A stretch of DNA of 64,000 bases, from the NCBI GenBank assembly GCA_017940565.1, contig JAGAYH010000042.1:1-64000 (forward strand). Reading direction: 5' to 3'. How positions within the stretch are numbered: position 1 is the first letter of the stretch; every line of letters begins with the position of its first letter. This DNA comes from Bacteroidaceae bacterium (GTDB lineage: Bacteria; Bacteroidota; Bacteroidia; Bacteroidales; Bacteroidaceae). Shown here one piece after another: positions 15,670-24,785 of the stretch. The notes beneath the pieces are model-generated. The model worked only from the letters and a program-made list of their open reading frames with translations, searched no databases and was not told the DNA's origin. Made by a program: the position numbers and the translations under genes.

Positions 15670-16584
15670 TTAATGTGTCTTATTGGGCAGGGACGTTTTA
15701 GCTCCCAGGATTTCTTTAAATTCGGAGGTGTAAGACTCGTTGAATCCGGCGGAGGCCGTCAGCGTGAGTTCACCGAAGTAGGGGCGGCCGTCGACGAGAT
15801 AGAAGTCGGCACGTATCTGCGGATGACCGGCAGAGAGACGCGAGGCGGCCTGCAGGAGTTTGTCTAGGACAGCGGGCCGGGGGATGGTGTGGTCTCCTTT
15901 ATGGAAATGGGCCGACGGCACGATGTATTCGGGGTGGCCTTTCCAGTTGCAGTCGTAGACGTCGACCGTGACTTGGCCGGGCTTACGGTCGTAATAAACG
16001 ACGATATAAGCCGGCTGACCGTTGAAAGCCCATATTTTGTAATCAAGAAGCGAGGCGGAGGTGACGTCCTGCTTGGTGTTGTCAAGCAGTTGTTCCGCCA
16101 CGATGCAAGGGCTGATTTTATTGTAGTGCGGCTCGGCGAGGACATTTCCTAATTTTACTTTCAACAGCTGATGGAACTTTTTTGTCCAACGGGTGGTGTC
16201 AAGTGTGGACTTGTCGCGGCAGATGAGTATTTTGCCGCTGCCGTTGTTGGGCTTCATGACGAATTGTTCCGGCAGGCTGTCCCAGTCGATGTCTTCAGCG
16301 CGCTGCCAAACGCCGTAGAGGGGGACGAGCAGGTCTTCCAGGCCGCACTGCTTCACGTATTGGCGGACCCGGTATTTGTCGGCCAGCAGGGGCCACTGGG
16401 AGGTGTCGCCGTAGAACTTGAGCCAGTTGATTTTTTCGTTGATGTCGCTGGGATGCTCCCAGTTGAGGTCGCGGTGAAACTTCTGGCGGAAGAAGACGCT
16501 GGCGAACAACTTGGGTGCTATTCCGGCCAGAGGGCGGTATATCCTGAATGGGAGTTTTGACAATATATGGACAAGGGCTTTCAT
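15670..16584 (-). CDS. TupA-like ATP-grasp protein
   Basis: A 304-residue protein of the TupA-like ATP-grasp family found in capsule and teichuronopeptide loci, where members are thought to attach amino acids or similar groups to glycans. Seen features: INEKINWLKFY and LLADKYRVRQYV at the N-terminus, the ATP-grasp-like FVMKPNNGSGKILIC, and the C-terminal QIRADFYLVDGRPYFGELTL, with the acidic metal ligands of this fold. It overlaps the flippase gene by 4 bases and ends 3 bases before wzy. The product could therefore be a glycan decorated with an amide-linked substituent (inference). Confidence 0.85.
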   Translation of the reverse strand: MKALVHILSKLPFRIYRPLAGIAPKLFASVFFRQKFHRDLNWEHPSDINEKINWLKFYGDTSQWPLLADKYRVRQYVKQCGLEDLLVPLYGVWQRAEDIDWDSLPEQFVMKPNNGSGKILICRDKSTLDTTRWTKKFHQLLKVKLGNVLAEPHYNKISPCIVAEQLLDNTKQDVTSASLLDYKIWAFNGQPAYIVVYYDRKPGQVTVDVYDCNWKGHPEYIVPSAHFHKGDHTIPRPAVLDKLLQAASRLSAGHPQIRADFYLVDGRPYFGELTLTASAGFNESYTSEFKEILGAKTSLPNKTH

Positions 16585-18095
16585 GACTTGCGTTGGATGT
16601 ATTGGACGACTTTGGCTTTTTCGTCACGTTCGAGGGCGAAGAGCCAGATGAACAGGGTGGCCGTCACGACGGATGCTGCCCCTGTGACGAGGAAGCGGAC
16701 GGGCATCTCAAGATAATTGGTAATGGCCCAGCTCACCAGCACTACGGCCAGCGTCGGCATGAGCAGCCGCAGGAACACGTGCTTGCTGAAATGGGTTATG
16801 GACAGGCCGGCCGTGTATTTCAGGAAGGGCAGGCGGGTGAGGGCGCAGACGCATTCGAAGATGAGGTAGCACCACATGGCGGCTTCCACACCGTGTCCCT
16901 GGGCCAGGATGAGCCAGAAGAAGGGCAGGGTCAGCACTTTGATGGTGTTGACCGCCAGCGAGTAGTTCCTGATGCGGCCGATGGCCTGATTGGCGGTGCC
17001 CAGGCCGATGGTGGTTTGGTCGAGGAGGGCGGAGATGAGGATGAAGCGGCAGAGCAGCACAGTGTTTTCCGGCACTTTGTCGAGCCACAGCGAGAGCACG
17101 GCGGGCATCTCGAAGACCAGCGGTATGACAATCATGGAGAGCAGCAGGAATGAATACTTGCTTAAGGCTTCCGCGAGGCGGAGCATGTGCTGGCGGTCGC
17201 CGCGGCCCTCGGCCTTTATCAATTGTGGGCTGATGGCATTGACGATGGCTTGGGAGACGAACATGACGGCTCCGAACACGTGTTGGGCAAGGCCGTAGGC
17301 GGCGTTGGTGACGGTGCCGAAAAACCGGTTAAGGATGATGGCGACTCCCTGGGTGCGCCCGATGATGCACCCCATGCTGTAGATGGTCCACCCGGCAAAG
17401 CCTGTCAGCTCTTTCATGTCCTGGCGGCAGATGTCGGAACGTTTGGGTAACATCACGCTTTCTTCAAAATGGCTGCGGGCCCACAGGGCGAAGGCCAGGT
17501 AGTTGAATGCCATGATGGCCACGGTGGTCCAGGCGTAGGCTATGAGACGGTCGGCGCCGTAGGTGAGCAGCCACAGGGCGAAGAAGAGTTTGAAGAAGCC
17601 GTCGAGCACGTCGATGATGGAGATATAGACGATGTTTTCGCGGGCGATGAAGAGGGCGCGGTAGGGCGCGGCCAGGAAGGTGACGAAGAGCGACAGGATG
17701 ACCAGGTAATAGACGTTGGCGGCTATGGCCGTGCGGTCGGGGGCGATGTTGAGAAATCCGTTGAAGAGCAGGGGGCGGATGGCGCAGAGTATGGCCACGA
17801 GCAGGAGTCCGAAGAGGATGTGCAGCAAGAGGCTGTTGGAGAACATGCGGCGCACGTGGTTCATGTCGCCTTTGCCGTGGAGGAACGACAGTTGGCGCTG
17901 GGTGGTCACGACCATGGCATTGGTCAGGAAGCCCAGCATGGCCACCACGCCGGCCACCAGTGAGAACACGCCGTAGTCCGATTCGCCCAGGGCCTGCAGC
18001 ACCAGTCGGGTGGAGTAGAGCGACAGGCCGATGTTGATGATCGACCTGATATGCTGTGCCAGCGTGTTTACTATGATGCGTTTCGTCGGCTCCAT
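16581..18095 (-). CDS. Polysaccharide flippase Wzx-like
   Basis: Inner-membrane protein of 504 residues with about 12 to 14 hydrophobic segments, in the MOP superfamily (polysaccharide transport branch). The N-terminus IIVNTLAQHIRSIINIGLSL and STRLVLQALGESDYGVFSLV are typical of this group in Bacteroidota. It should flip lipid-linked repeat units to the periplasm for polymerisation by Wzy. It ends with an ATGA overlap into the TupA-like gene. Upstream, a 159-base gap to wzz contains the tandem repeat T3. Confidence 0.9.
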   Translation of the reverse strand: MEPTKRIIVNTLAQHIRSIINIGLSLYSTRLVLQALGESDYGVFSLVAGVVAMLGFLTNAMVVTTQRQLSFLHGKGDMNHVRRMFSNSLLLHILFGLLLVAILCAIRPLLFNGFLNIAPDRTAIAANVYYLVILSLFVTFLAAPYRALFIARENIVYISIIDVLDGFFKLFFALWLLTYGADRLIAYAWTTVAIMAFNYLAFALWARSHFEESVMLPKRSDICRQDMKELTGFAGWTIYSMGCIIGRTQGVAIILNRFFGTVTNAAYGLAQHVFGAVMFVSQAIVNAISPQLIKAEGRGDRQHMLRLAEALSKYSFLLLSMIVIPLVFEMPAVLSLWLDKVPENTVLLCRFILISALLDQTTIGLGTANQAIGRIRNYSLAVNTIKVLTLPFFWLILAQGHGVEAAMWCYLIFECVCALTRLPFLKYTAGLSITHFSKHVFLRLLMPTLAVVLVSWAITNYLEMPVRFLVTGAASVVTATLFIWLFALERDEKAKVVQYIQRKS

Positions 18096-18147
18096 GAATG
18101 ATGTTTGAATGCCTGCCTGTGAAAACCGAGGCGCCGTTTCGGATGGT

Positions 18148-18189
18148 CTAAATGCGTTTTCGTCTTTTTCAAGTCCGTTTTCGTTTCAG
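18148..18189. repeat. Intergenic 21-bp tandem repeat, T3
   Basis: Two contiguous 21-base units: 18148-18168 (CTAAATGCGTTTTCGTCTTT and T) and 18169-18189 (TCAAGTCCGTTTTCGTTTCA and G). The shared heart is [GC]CGTTTTCGT. It lies in the gap between wzz and wzx. Same family as T1 and T2. Confidence 0.75.
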
Positions 18190-18254
18190 TCATCTTGGTC
18201 TGTCGTGTCGCCGGGCGCTCTGTGGTTTCGTCTGGAAGGTTGATTGGCTCCGCC

Positions 18255-19322
18255 CTATTCCGACTGGAACAGGGCTTCCTTGATGTCGTCTTTGATGATA
18301 TATACTATGCCGCCGAAGGTGACCATGATGAGCATGCCCAGGACGAACAGCATACGCTTGGGCCCGGCCGGTTTCACGGGCACGGAGGCCCCTTTGAGCA
18401 GCGTGAAGGCCGGTGTGCGCTCCTGCACTTTGGCGCGGGCGCCGTCGAGCTGGGTGTTGAGCGTGGTGTACTTGTTATACTTCAGCTGCATGTCGTTTTC
18501 CAGGTCGTTGCGCTTGGCGCGGTAGCTCTCGAGCACGGGGTCGATGTTGGAGTCGGCGTAGCGGATGTATTTCATCCGGGCCTCCTCGTAGCTTTTCAGG
18601 GCTTCGGCTTCGAGTTTGGTATAGTATTCCACGTCCACGCGGGCCTTGTTGGTGCGGTAGTCGATGATGGCCTGCTGCAGCAGACTGGTGGTGGAGTCGG
18701 CCATGGTCTTGCAGATGATGGGGTCCTGGTCGGTCACGTTGATGCCGATGACGCCGGTCTTCTTGTCCACGCTGATGAAGATGAGTCCGCGCACGCCGTT
18801 GGCCAGTCTGTCGTCTTTCTCGGAGAGATAGTAGGGGTTGAACTGGCCGTTGCCGCTCTTGATGTTCATTTCCTTCTTCTTGGGCTTCAGTTTCCGGATG
18901 GTCCAGCTGATGGCCTTGCTCCACCAGGTCGATTTCTGATAGTTCTTCAGATAGTCGTAGTAGGTGGTGCTGATGTCGCCGTCAAGGTTTTTAACGGGCA
19001 TTTTCCACAGCTTGGTCACAAAGGCGTTGTCGCCCATGAGGTCGGGATAGAGGAAGGGGGAGATGGCGTCGGTGGTCTGGATGTCGCCAAAGTCGATGCC
19101 GAACGATGAGGCCAGTGAACTGAGGGCACCGCCCGTGCCCGTGTTGCTCATTTCAGGTGCCAGCTTCACGCTGGTGGAGTAATAGCGCGGTACGCAGATG
19201 ATGAGCAGGTAGGCCAGAATGGCAGTGGCTGGCCAGAGAATGAAAAACAGTTTCTTGCGGCTCCACACCTTTCTGATGAGTTTGCCCAGGTCTATGACGT
19301 CCGATGGTTTCTTGTTTGCCAT
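18255..19322 (-). CDS. Chain-length determinant protein Wzz
   Basis: Polysaccharide co-polymerase of 355 residues. It has two membrane helices flanking a periplasmic domain: about 33-52 (LFFILWPATAILAYLLIICV) and about 325-347 (MLFVLGMLIMVTFGGIVYII). The periplasmic part includes a helical region near 240-300 and a PVKPAGPKR motif just before TM2, which is the family's proline-rich signature. No cytoplasmic tyrosine-kinase domain is fused, and none is found in the window, unlike many Bacteroidota capsule loci. It is 40 bases downstream of the wza-like gene. Confidence 0.92.
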   Translation of the reverse strand: MANKKPSDVIDLGKLIRKVWSRKKLFFILWPATAILAYLLIICVPRYYSTSVKLAPEMSNTGTGGALSSLASSFGIDFGDIQTTDAISPFLYPDLMGDNAFVTKLWKMPVKNLDGDISTTYYDYLKNYQKSTWWSKAISWTIRKLKPKKKEMNIKSGNGQFNPYYLSEKDDRLANGVRGLIFISVDKKTGVIGINVTDQDPIICKTMADSTTSLLQQAIIDYRTNKARVDVEYYTKLEAEALKSYEEARMKYIRYADSNIDPVLESYRAKRNDLENDMQLKYNKYTTLNTQLDGARAKVQERTPAFTLLKGASVPVKPAGPKRMLFVLGMLIMVTFGGIVYIIKDDIKEALFQSE

Positions 19323-19362
19323 GATGAATGAATTATCTGTCTGTCCTGTTTATTGTCTTTTT

Positions 19363-21873
19363 TTATTTGAGAATGTTGGCCAAGGTGGCAATCATGGTGG
19401 CGATGGATGCCACACCCGTGCCGATGGTGAGGATTTCAGCCGCATTGGTGTTGCGCTTCGGCTTGCTCGGAACCACGATTTCGCAGCCCGGCATGATCTT
19501 GGCCTTGCTGCCCTTGGCTACCGTACCGTTCATGTAAACGATGTGCGTGCCGCTCTTCTTGGCGCGTGAGCCGTAGCCTCCGGCCTGATTGATGTAGTAG
19601 CTCAGACGCTTGCCCTTTTCGTAGGCGATGGTGTTCGGGAAGAGCACGTCGCCGCTGATCTTCACCGTACCGTTATATTCGGGAATGATGATGCGGTCGT
19701 TCTGGCGAATCACGATGTCGGCGTCGCTGCCGGGGTTGGCCAGCGCCTTGTCCAGCTCAATGCCGACGGCGTAGGTGGTGCCGAGGTCGAGCTTGCTCAC
19801 GTCGATGGTGTCGTTGCCGCTCTGGCTGTAGGCTAACTTCATGAGGGTGCGCCGGCGGGCCAGCTCGTCTTGCGTGTAAACACGTTCGATACGTGCACCG
19901 GCGATGTAGGCTTGGTCGGTCACGCCGCCGGCACGTTTCACGATTTCGCTCAGACGCTCGTTCTCGTTGGAGAGCGTATAGGTGCCGGCAAACATGATCT
20001 GGCCTTCAATGGTCACGTTCTGCTGTTCGCTGTAGCCCGGGCTCTTGCGCACGTACACTTCGTCGAATGGCATCAGCACGAAGCCCGGTTCGCCGTCAAC
20101 GATGAAGCCGTCTTTCAGTGACACCGAGTAGGTGCGTGCGATGACGCTGTCGGTGCTCAGGGCTTTCGGGTTGCTTACGCGGCGGGCGATATCCACTTTC
20201 ACCGTCGAGGCTGTTTCCTTCAGGCCGCCGGCCTGCAGCACGAAGTCTTCCAGTGTTTCGTTCTCAGCATACTGGTAAACGCCGGGGAACATTACCTCGC
20301 CGTGGATGGTGATGGTGCGCTCGATTTGTGCTTCCTGTTTGGTGGGAATGAAGAGCACGTCGTTTTCCTTCAGTGGTATGTCGGCCACGCTGCCGTCCAT
20401 GATGCCGGCCACGTTGACGCTGATGACTTCGAGGGTGCGGTCGCTCTTCATGCGGTGCATGACGGCGCGGTTCACGAAGGCTTCTTCTGTCAGTCCTTCG
20501 GCGTGTTCAATGAGGCTGCGCACGCTGTAGATGTTTTTGCTCATTTGGTACATGCCGGGGCGGAACACGGCGCCTTTCACTTCCACCGTGTTCTGGTAGC
20601 GTTGTAGGATGGAGTCCACGCTGACGGAGTCGCCGTCGGCCACATGGAAGACGTTCATGTCGAATTCCTCGACGTTGAATACGGCAAATTCGCGGCCGGT
20701 CTTGCGCACCACGCGTACGGCCTTCTTGTAGGCGTCGCCCGTGAAGCCGCCGGCGTATTTGAGCAATGTGCCCAGACTCTCGTCCTTCTTCATTTCGTAG
20801 AACATGGGGCGTTTCACCTTACCGGTGATGTTTACCAGGCAGTCGTAGGGTTCCACGCTGATGACGTCGTTGTCGGCCAGGCGGATGTTGCCCGTCAGTT
20901 GGCCGTTGAGGATATAGTCGTACACATCGACTGTGGTGATGAGCCTGTTGTTGCGGTACACCTTGATGTTGCGCAGTGTACCCAGGTCGTTGGGGCCGCC
21001 GGCCATGTAGAGGGCGTGGAACACGCTGGCAAAGGCCGACAGGGTGTAGGTGCCGGGCACGCTCACTTCGCCCATCACGTTTACGGTGATGGTGCGCGTC
21101 TGTCCCACCGACAGTTTCACGCGGCTGCCGCTGTAGCGGGCGCCCAGCGAGGAGCGCAGGCGGGCGTTGGCTTGTTCTACGGTGAGGCCGCTCACCTGTA
21201 CGGGGCCGAAGCCTTCGATGGTGATTTCGCCGTCGGGCGACACGTTCACCTCATACGTCTTCTGCGAGGCGCCGTACACATCGACTATCACCAGGTCACC
21301 GGGCCCCAGACGGTAGTTTTGCGGCGTGGCTATGTTCATGGCTGGCTCGAAGGTCAGGTCTTCGCGGTTAAAGATGTCTCGGCCAAACACCTTGCGGCGA
21401 TTCTGCTCTTGTTCCTCCAGCAGTTGCTCCAGCCACTGGATGGAGTCTGTCGGCAGGAAAGCTTCGAGTTCCTGTTGCATCAGCATGAAGTCCTCGTCCT
21501 CTTCGTCGTAGGTGCGGCGGGCGGTGTTGCCCGTGCGGATGCGGCGCTGGGTACTGCGGTCCATCTTCTGCTTCTTCTCTTCACCGTTGTTGGTGCGCAT
21601 GCGGCCCGTCACCTGCCGCATCTTTTCGTCTGCAACGGTGCCGAGGCCTTTTTGCTGGATTTCGCGCTCATACTTCTGGCGCACGCGCTGTATCTGCTGT
21701 ATTTTCACACCGCGTTGCATCAGTTTTGTCACAATCTGTGCCTGCGAGCTGCCGGCTTCTTTTTCCTTGAGAATCAACTGGACGATTTGGTCGTCGGTCA
21801 TCGTGGACGACTGTGCCAGAGACACGCTGTAACACAGGGCAAATAACAGGAGGCCTGTCAGAAATCTTTTCAT
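19363..21873 (-). CDS. Polysaccharide export protein (Wza-like, SLBB)
   Basis: Outer-membrane-associated exporter of 836 residues with a signal peptide (about 1-20). After a charged helical region (21-170) comes the polysaccharide export domain (NYRLGPGDLVIVDVYG), then about six SLBB domains recognisable by repeated signatures such as GEVSVPGTYTL, GAVFRPGMYQM, GEVMFPGVYQY and GQIMFAGTYTL, each followed by a [AE]GG or AEG turn. It ends with a hydrophobic helix (ILTIGTGVASIATMIATLAN). More SLBB domains than E. coli Wza suggests a long periplasmic channel. It is the first gene of the leftward locus, with a duplicated promoter region upstream. Confidence 0.93.
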   Translation of the reverse strand: MKRFLTGLLLFALCYSVSLAQSSTMTDDQIVQLILKEKEAGSSQAQIVTKLMQRGVKIQQIQRVRQKYEREIQQKGLGTVADEKMRQVTGRMRTNNGEEKKQKMDRSTQRRIRTGNTARRTYDEEDEDFMLMQQELEAFLPTDSIQWLEQLLEEQEQNRRKVFGRDIFNREDLTFEPAMNIATPQNYRLGPGDLVIVDVYGASQKTYEVNVSPDGEITIEGFGPVQVSGLTVEQANARLRSSLGARYSGSRVKLSVGQTRTITVNVMGEVSVPGTYTLSAFASVFHALYMAGGPNDLGTLRNIKVYRNNRLITTVDVYDYILNGQLTGNIRLADNDVISVEPYDCLVNITGKVKRPMFYEMKKDESLGTLLKYAGGFTGDAYKKAVRVVRKTGREFAVFNVEEFDMNVFHVADGDSVSVDSILQRYQNTVEVKGAVFRPGMYQMSKNIYSVRSLIEHAEGLTEEAFVNRAVMHRMKSDRTLEVISVNVAGIMDGSVADIPLKENDVLFIPTKQEAQIERTITIHGEVMFPGVYQYAENETLEDFVLQAGGLKETASTVKVDIARRVSNPKALSTDSVIARTYSVSLKDGFIVDGEPGFVLMPFDEVYVRKSPGYSEQQNVTIEGQIMFAGTYTLSNENERLSEIVKRAGGVTDQAYIAGARIERVYTQDELARRRTLMKLAYSQSGNDTIDVSKLDLGTTYAVGIELDKALANPGSDADIVIRQNDRIIIPEYNGTVKISGDVLFPNTIAYEKGKRLSYYINQAGGYGSRAKKSGTHIVYMNGTVAKGSKAKIMPGCEIVVPSKPKRNTNAAEILTIGTGVASIATMIATLANILK

Positions 21874-21956
21874 ATTACGTCGTAATTTTTTGTTTCAAAT
21901 AGGGTGCGCTTTCGCGCGCATACGTATATACTCAACGGAAAAATTTCCATTTTATT

Positions 21957-22096
21957 GCAAAGGTACGAATAAGCGAGGGAATAATGAAGAAGTGAAACGG
22001 TGATTTCACTTCAAAGTTATTCCGAGCGAGAGTATCTTATCCAAAGGTACGAATAAGCGAGGGAATAAAGAAGAAGTGAAACGTGGATTTCACTTC
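21957..22096 (-). repeat. Duplicated promoter/hairpin module upstream of wza
   Basis: Two ~56-base copies, 21957-22012 and 22041-22096, 84 bases apart. Each begins CAAAGGTACGAATAAGCGAG and ends in a 9-bp perfect hairpin (GAAGTGAAA, 6 bases, TTTCACTTC). On the minus strand, CAAAGGTA is TACCTTTG, a -7 element, at 21958-21965 and 22042-22049. The proximal one would start transcription near 21951, leaving a leader of ~78 bases before wza. No clear TTG is seen at the -33 position. The hairpin would lie immediately upstream of each promoter. Confidence 0.7.
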
Positions 22097-22126
22097 TTTG
22101 GCGGCCTGAATGGGTTCTCGCCGTGT

Positions 22127-22189
22127 CCAAATGCGTTTTCGTTTTTCCTATATCCGTTTTCGTCGTGCCCAAATGCGTTTTCGTTTTCT
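22127..22189. repeat. Intergenic 21-bp tandem repeat, T2
   Basis: Three contiguous units at 22127-22147, 22148-22168 and 22169-22189, each of the type CCAAATGCGTTTTCGTTTT. It follows directly after the wza promoter module, between the divergent wza and transglutaminase genes. Units differ mostly outside CGTTTTCGT. Confidence 0.8.
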
Positions 22190-22285
22190 CGGGTCGCCCC
22201 CTTGGTCCACCACGGCGGCGCGGCGGTTTATGAAGAGGCTTTTGCCTTTCGGCCGGTCGGGGTTGGGCGGTTCGGAGGTTTTTCG

Positions 22286-22293
22286 TATTTTTG
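22286..22293 (+). promoter_or_regulatory. Promoter -7 element of the transglutaminase-like gene
   Basis: TATTTTTG fits TAnnTTTG. Transcription would start near 22300, 28 bases before the ATG at 22328. No clear TTG 20 bases upstream. Confidence 0.5.
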
Positions 22294-22327
22294 CAAGAAC
22301 AAAGTAACGGATTAAATAAATTGCAGG

Positions 22328-24769
22328 ATGAATAAAGGAATCGTCATCAAAGGATTGTTTGTGGCCGTTGCCCTCTGGTGCGTCACGGCTGCACTGGGCC
22401 AGACGGCCGCCGGTTATGTGGATTTTCTCTACAAATACATGCCTCTGCCCGACCGGGCCGACTACAGCCGCGCGTTCTACGAGAAGAACGTGGCCATGTC
22501 GCTCCAGGCGCGCCGGGAAATGCCCTGGGGCAGCCTGGTGCCGGAGCGCGAATTTCGCCATTTTGTGGTGCCGGTGCGTGTGAACAATGAGACGCTGGAC
22601 AACTTCCGCGAGGTGTTCTACAACGAGCTGAAACAGCGCGTTGTAGGGCTGGGCATGAAGGATGCTATACTGGATGTCAACCACTGGTGTCACGAAAAGG
22701 TAACCTACCGCCCCAGCGACAGCCGCACGAGCAGTCCGTTGGCCACGGTGCGCACCGCCTATGGCCGCTGCGGCGAAGAATCGACGTTTCTCGTGGCCGC
22801 CCTGCGCACGGTGGGCATCCCCGCCCGTCAGGTCTATACCCCCCGATGGGCCCATACCGACGACAACCACGCGTGGGTGGAGGCCTGGGCCGACGGCCGG
22901 TGGTGGTTCCTGGGAGCCTGCGAACCCGAGGCCGTGCTCAACAAGGGATGGTTCAACGAAAGCGCCTCGCGTGGCATGCTGATGCACACCAAGGTGTTCG
23001 GTGCCTACGACGGACCGGAGGAGGTGATAAGCCGCACACCCTGTTTCACTGAAATCAACGTCATCGGAAACTATGCCCCCACCGCCATGCTGACGGTGAA
23101 CGTAGTGGACCGGCGCGGCCGGGCGGTGAAGGACGCTCTGGTGGAGTTTAAACTCTACAACTATGCCGAGTTCTATACGATGGCCCAAAAAACGACTGAC
23201 AGCGAGGGGCGTGTCTCGCTGACGGCCGGACGTGGCGACATGTTGCTGTGGGTGTCAAAAGACGGGCAGGCCGCTCTTCGCAAAGTGTCTTTCGGAAAAG
23301 ACCGTGAAGTGACCGTTACGCTCGACGGAAAACCGCTGCCCGTGCGGTTGGAACTGGACATCGTGCCGCCGTCGCCCAGCCCTTCGGTGACAGAGGTGAC
23401 TCCGGACATGCAGGCAGCGAACAACCGCCGGCTGGCCCATGAGGACAGCATCCGGCAGGCCTATGAGCGGACGATGCCCGTGGAGGCCTGGCGCGGTAAC
23501 CATCGTGTCATACGCGCGTTTCTGGACAAAGCAGCGGGCCGGGTGATGGCCGACCGTTTGCTGAAGGTAATCTCGGCCAAGGACCTGCGTGATGTGCCGC
23601 TGGACGTGCTGATGGACAATATGGAAGACCGGCCTGACACGACGGAAATACATTGCAAGTATGTGCTCTGCCCACGGGTGGAAAACGAGTGGCTCACGCC
23701 TTATAAGGCTTTCTTTAGGAAAGAATTTGGCGAAACAATATCCCGGCCGGCCGACCTGGCCAAATGGTGCATGGAACACTTGACCATCGACAATGTCCAC
23801 AACCCGCAGGGCCTGCGCATGCGGCCGATGAGCGTGTATCGTGAACGGACCACCGACGAACTGGGCCGGAAGATATTCTTCGTCAGCGTGGCCCGTAGCC
23901 TGGGCTTCCCTGCCCGCGTCAACGAAGTGAACGGCCAGTTGGAAACCTATGACGCCGGCAAAGGGGAATGGTCGGAAGTGGAGTTTACAAAAAAGCGTGC
24001 TGCCCCTTTCTCACGGACAGCACGCCTGAAACTGTATTACCAACCCACGGCCACGTGCAACAATCCGAAGTATTACATTCACTTTACGCTCAGCCGTCTC
24101 GAAAACGGACGTGCCCGGTTGCTTACTTATCCCGAGGAAGCCACTTGGCAAAGCGACTTCTCCGGCGGTGTGGAGTTGCAGCCAGGCGAATACCTGCTTA
24201 CTACCGGCCGGCGCATGGCCAGCGGAAAGGTGTTGGCTCATCTGGAGCGGTTTGTAATTAAAGAGAAGGGCGAGTTGTCATTGCCCCTGACCTTGCGTGA
24301 AGAAGCCGAAGGGGTGCAGGTGTTGGGTTCTTTCAATGCCGAAAACAAGTATGTGCCGTTGGAAGACGGCGCCCAAGAAACATCGTTGCTCAGTACCGTT
24401 GGCCGCGGTTACTATGTCATAGGACTGGTGGCTCCCAATCAGGAACCCACCAACCACGCCCTGCGCGATATCTCGGCATATAAGGAGGACTTTGAGAAAT
24501 GGGGCCGCAGGATGATGTTGGTCTTTGAGAGTAAAGATGCCGCCACGCGCTTTAATTTCAGTGAATTTGCCCAATTGCCCAATACGGTGGTCTGGGGCTT
24601 CGATGCCAAAGGAAACATGATGTCGGAGATACGCGAACAGATGAATCTGACGTCGCCGTCGTTGCCTGTCTTCCTTATCTGCGACTCGTTCAACCGCGTG
24701 GTTTCTGTGCACCAGGGCTATACCATCAATCTCGGCGAGCAACTGTTGAAAGTTATTCGGAAGTTGTAA
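22328..24769 (+). CDS. Secreted transglutaminase-like protein with a degenerate second domain
   Basis: An 813-residue exported protein (signal peptide to about residue 25). Domain 1 (about 90-200) is a transglutaminase/papain-like domain with Cys148 in GRCGEES and His181 in DDNHAWVEAW. Next comes a beta-sandwich-like region (about 250-340, TVNVVDRRGRAVKDALVEF). From about 470 to 560 there is a second transglutaminase-like domain whose alignable stretch RTTDELGRKIFFVSVARSLG lacks the Cys, so it is probably not catalytic. The C-terminus (about 650-813) is thioredoxin-like in outline (RRMMLVFESKDAATRF ... SLPVFLICDSFNRVV), without a CxxC. The substrate is unknown; such proteins may act on peptides or cross-links in the periplasm. 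It converges on cutC with only 16 bases between. Confidence 0.85.
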   Translation: MNKGIVIKGLFVAVALWCVTAALGQTAAGYVDFLYKYMPLPDRADYSRAFYEKNVAMSLQARREMPWGSLVPEREFRHFVVPVRVNNETLDNFREVFYNELKQRVVGLGMKDAILDVNHWCHEKVTYRPSDSRTSSPLATVRTAYGRCGEESTFLVAALRTVGIPARQVYTPRWAHTDDNHAWVEAWADGRWWFLGACEPEAVLNKGWFNESASRGMLMHTKVFGAYDGPEEVISRTPCFTEINVIGNYAPTAMLTVNVVDRRGRAVKDALVEFKLYNYAEFYTMAQKTTDSEGRVSLTAGRGDMLLWVSKDGQAALRKVSFGKDREVTVTLDGKPLPVRLELDIVPPSPSPSVTEVTPDMQAANNRRLAHEDSIRQAYERTMPVEAWRGNHRVIRAFLDKAAGRVMADRLLKVISAKDLRDVPLDVLMDNMEDRPDTTEIHCKYVLCPRVENEWLTPYKAFFRKEFGETISRPADLAKWCMEHLTIDNVHNPQGLRMRPMSVYRERTTDELGRKIFFVSVARSLGFPARVNEVNGQLETYDAGKGEWSEVEFTKKRAAPFSRTARLKLYYQPTATCNNPKYYIHFTLSRLENGRARLLTYPEEATWQSDFSGGVELQPGEYLLTTGRRMASGKVLAHLERFVIKEKGELSLPLTLREEAEGVQVLGSFNAENKYVPLEDGAQETSLLSTVGRGYYVIGLVAPNQEPTNHALRDISAYKEDFEKWGRRMMLVFESKDAATRFNFSEFAQLPNTVVWGFDAKGNMMSEIREQMNLTSPSLPVFLICDSFNRVVSVHQGYTINLGEQLLKVIRKL

Positions 24770-24785
24770 ACCGGCAGCGAGAGCC

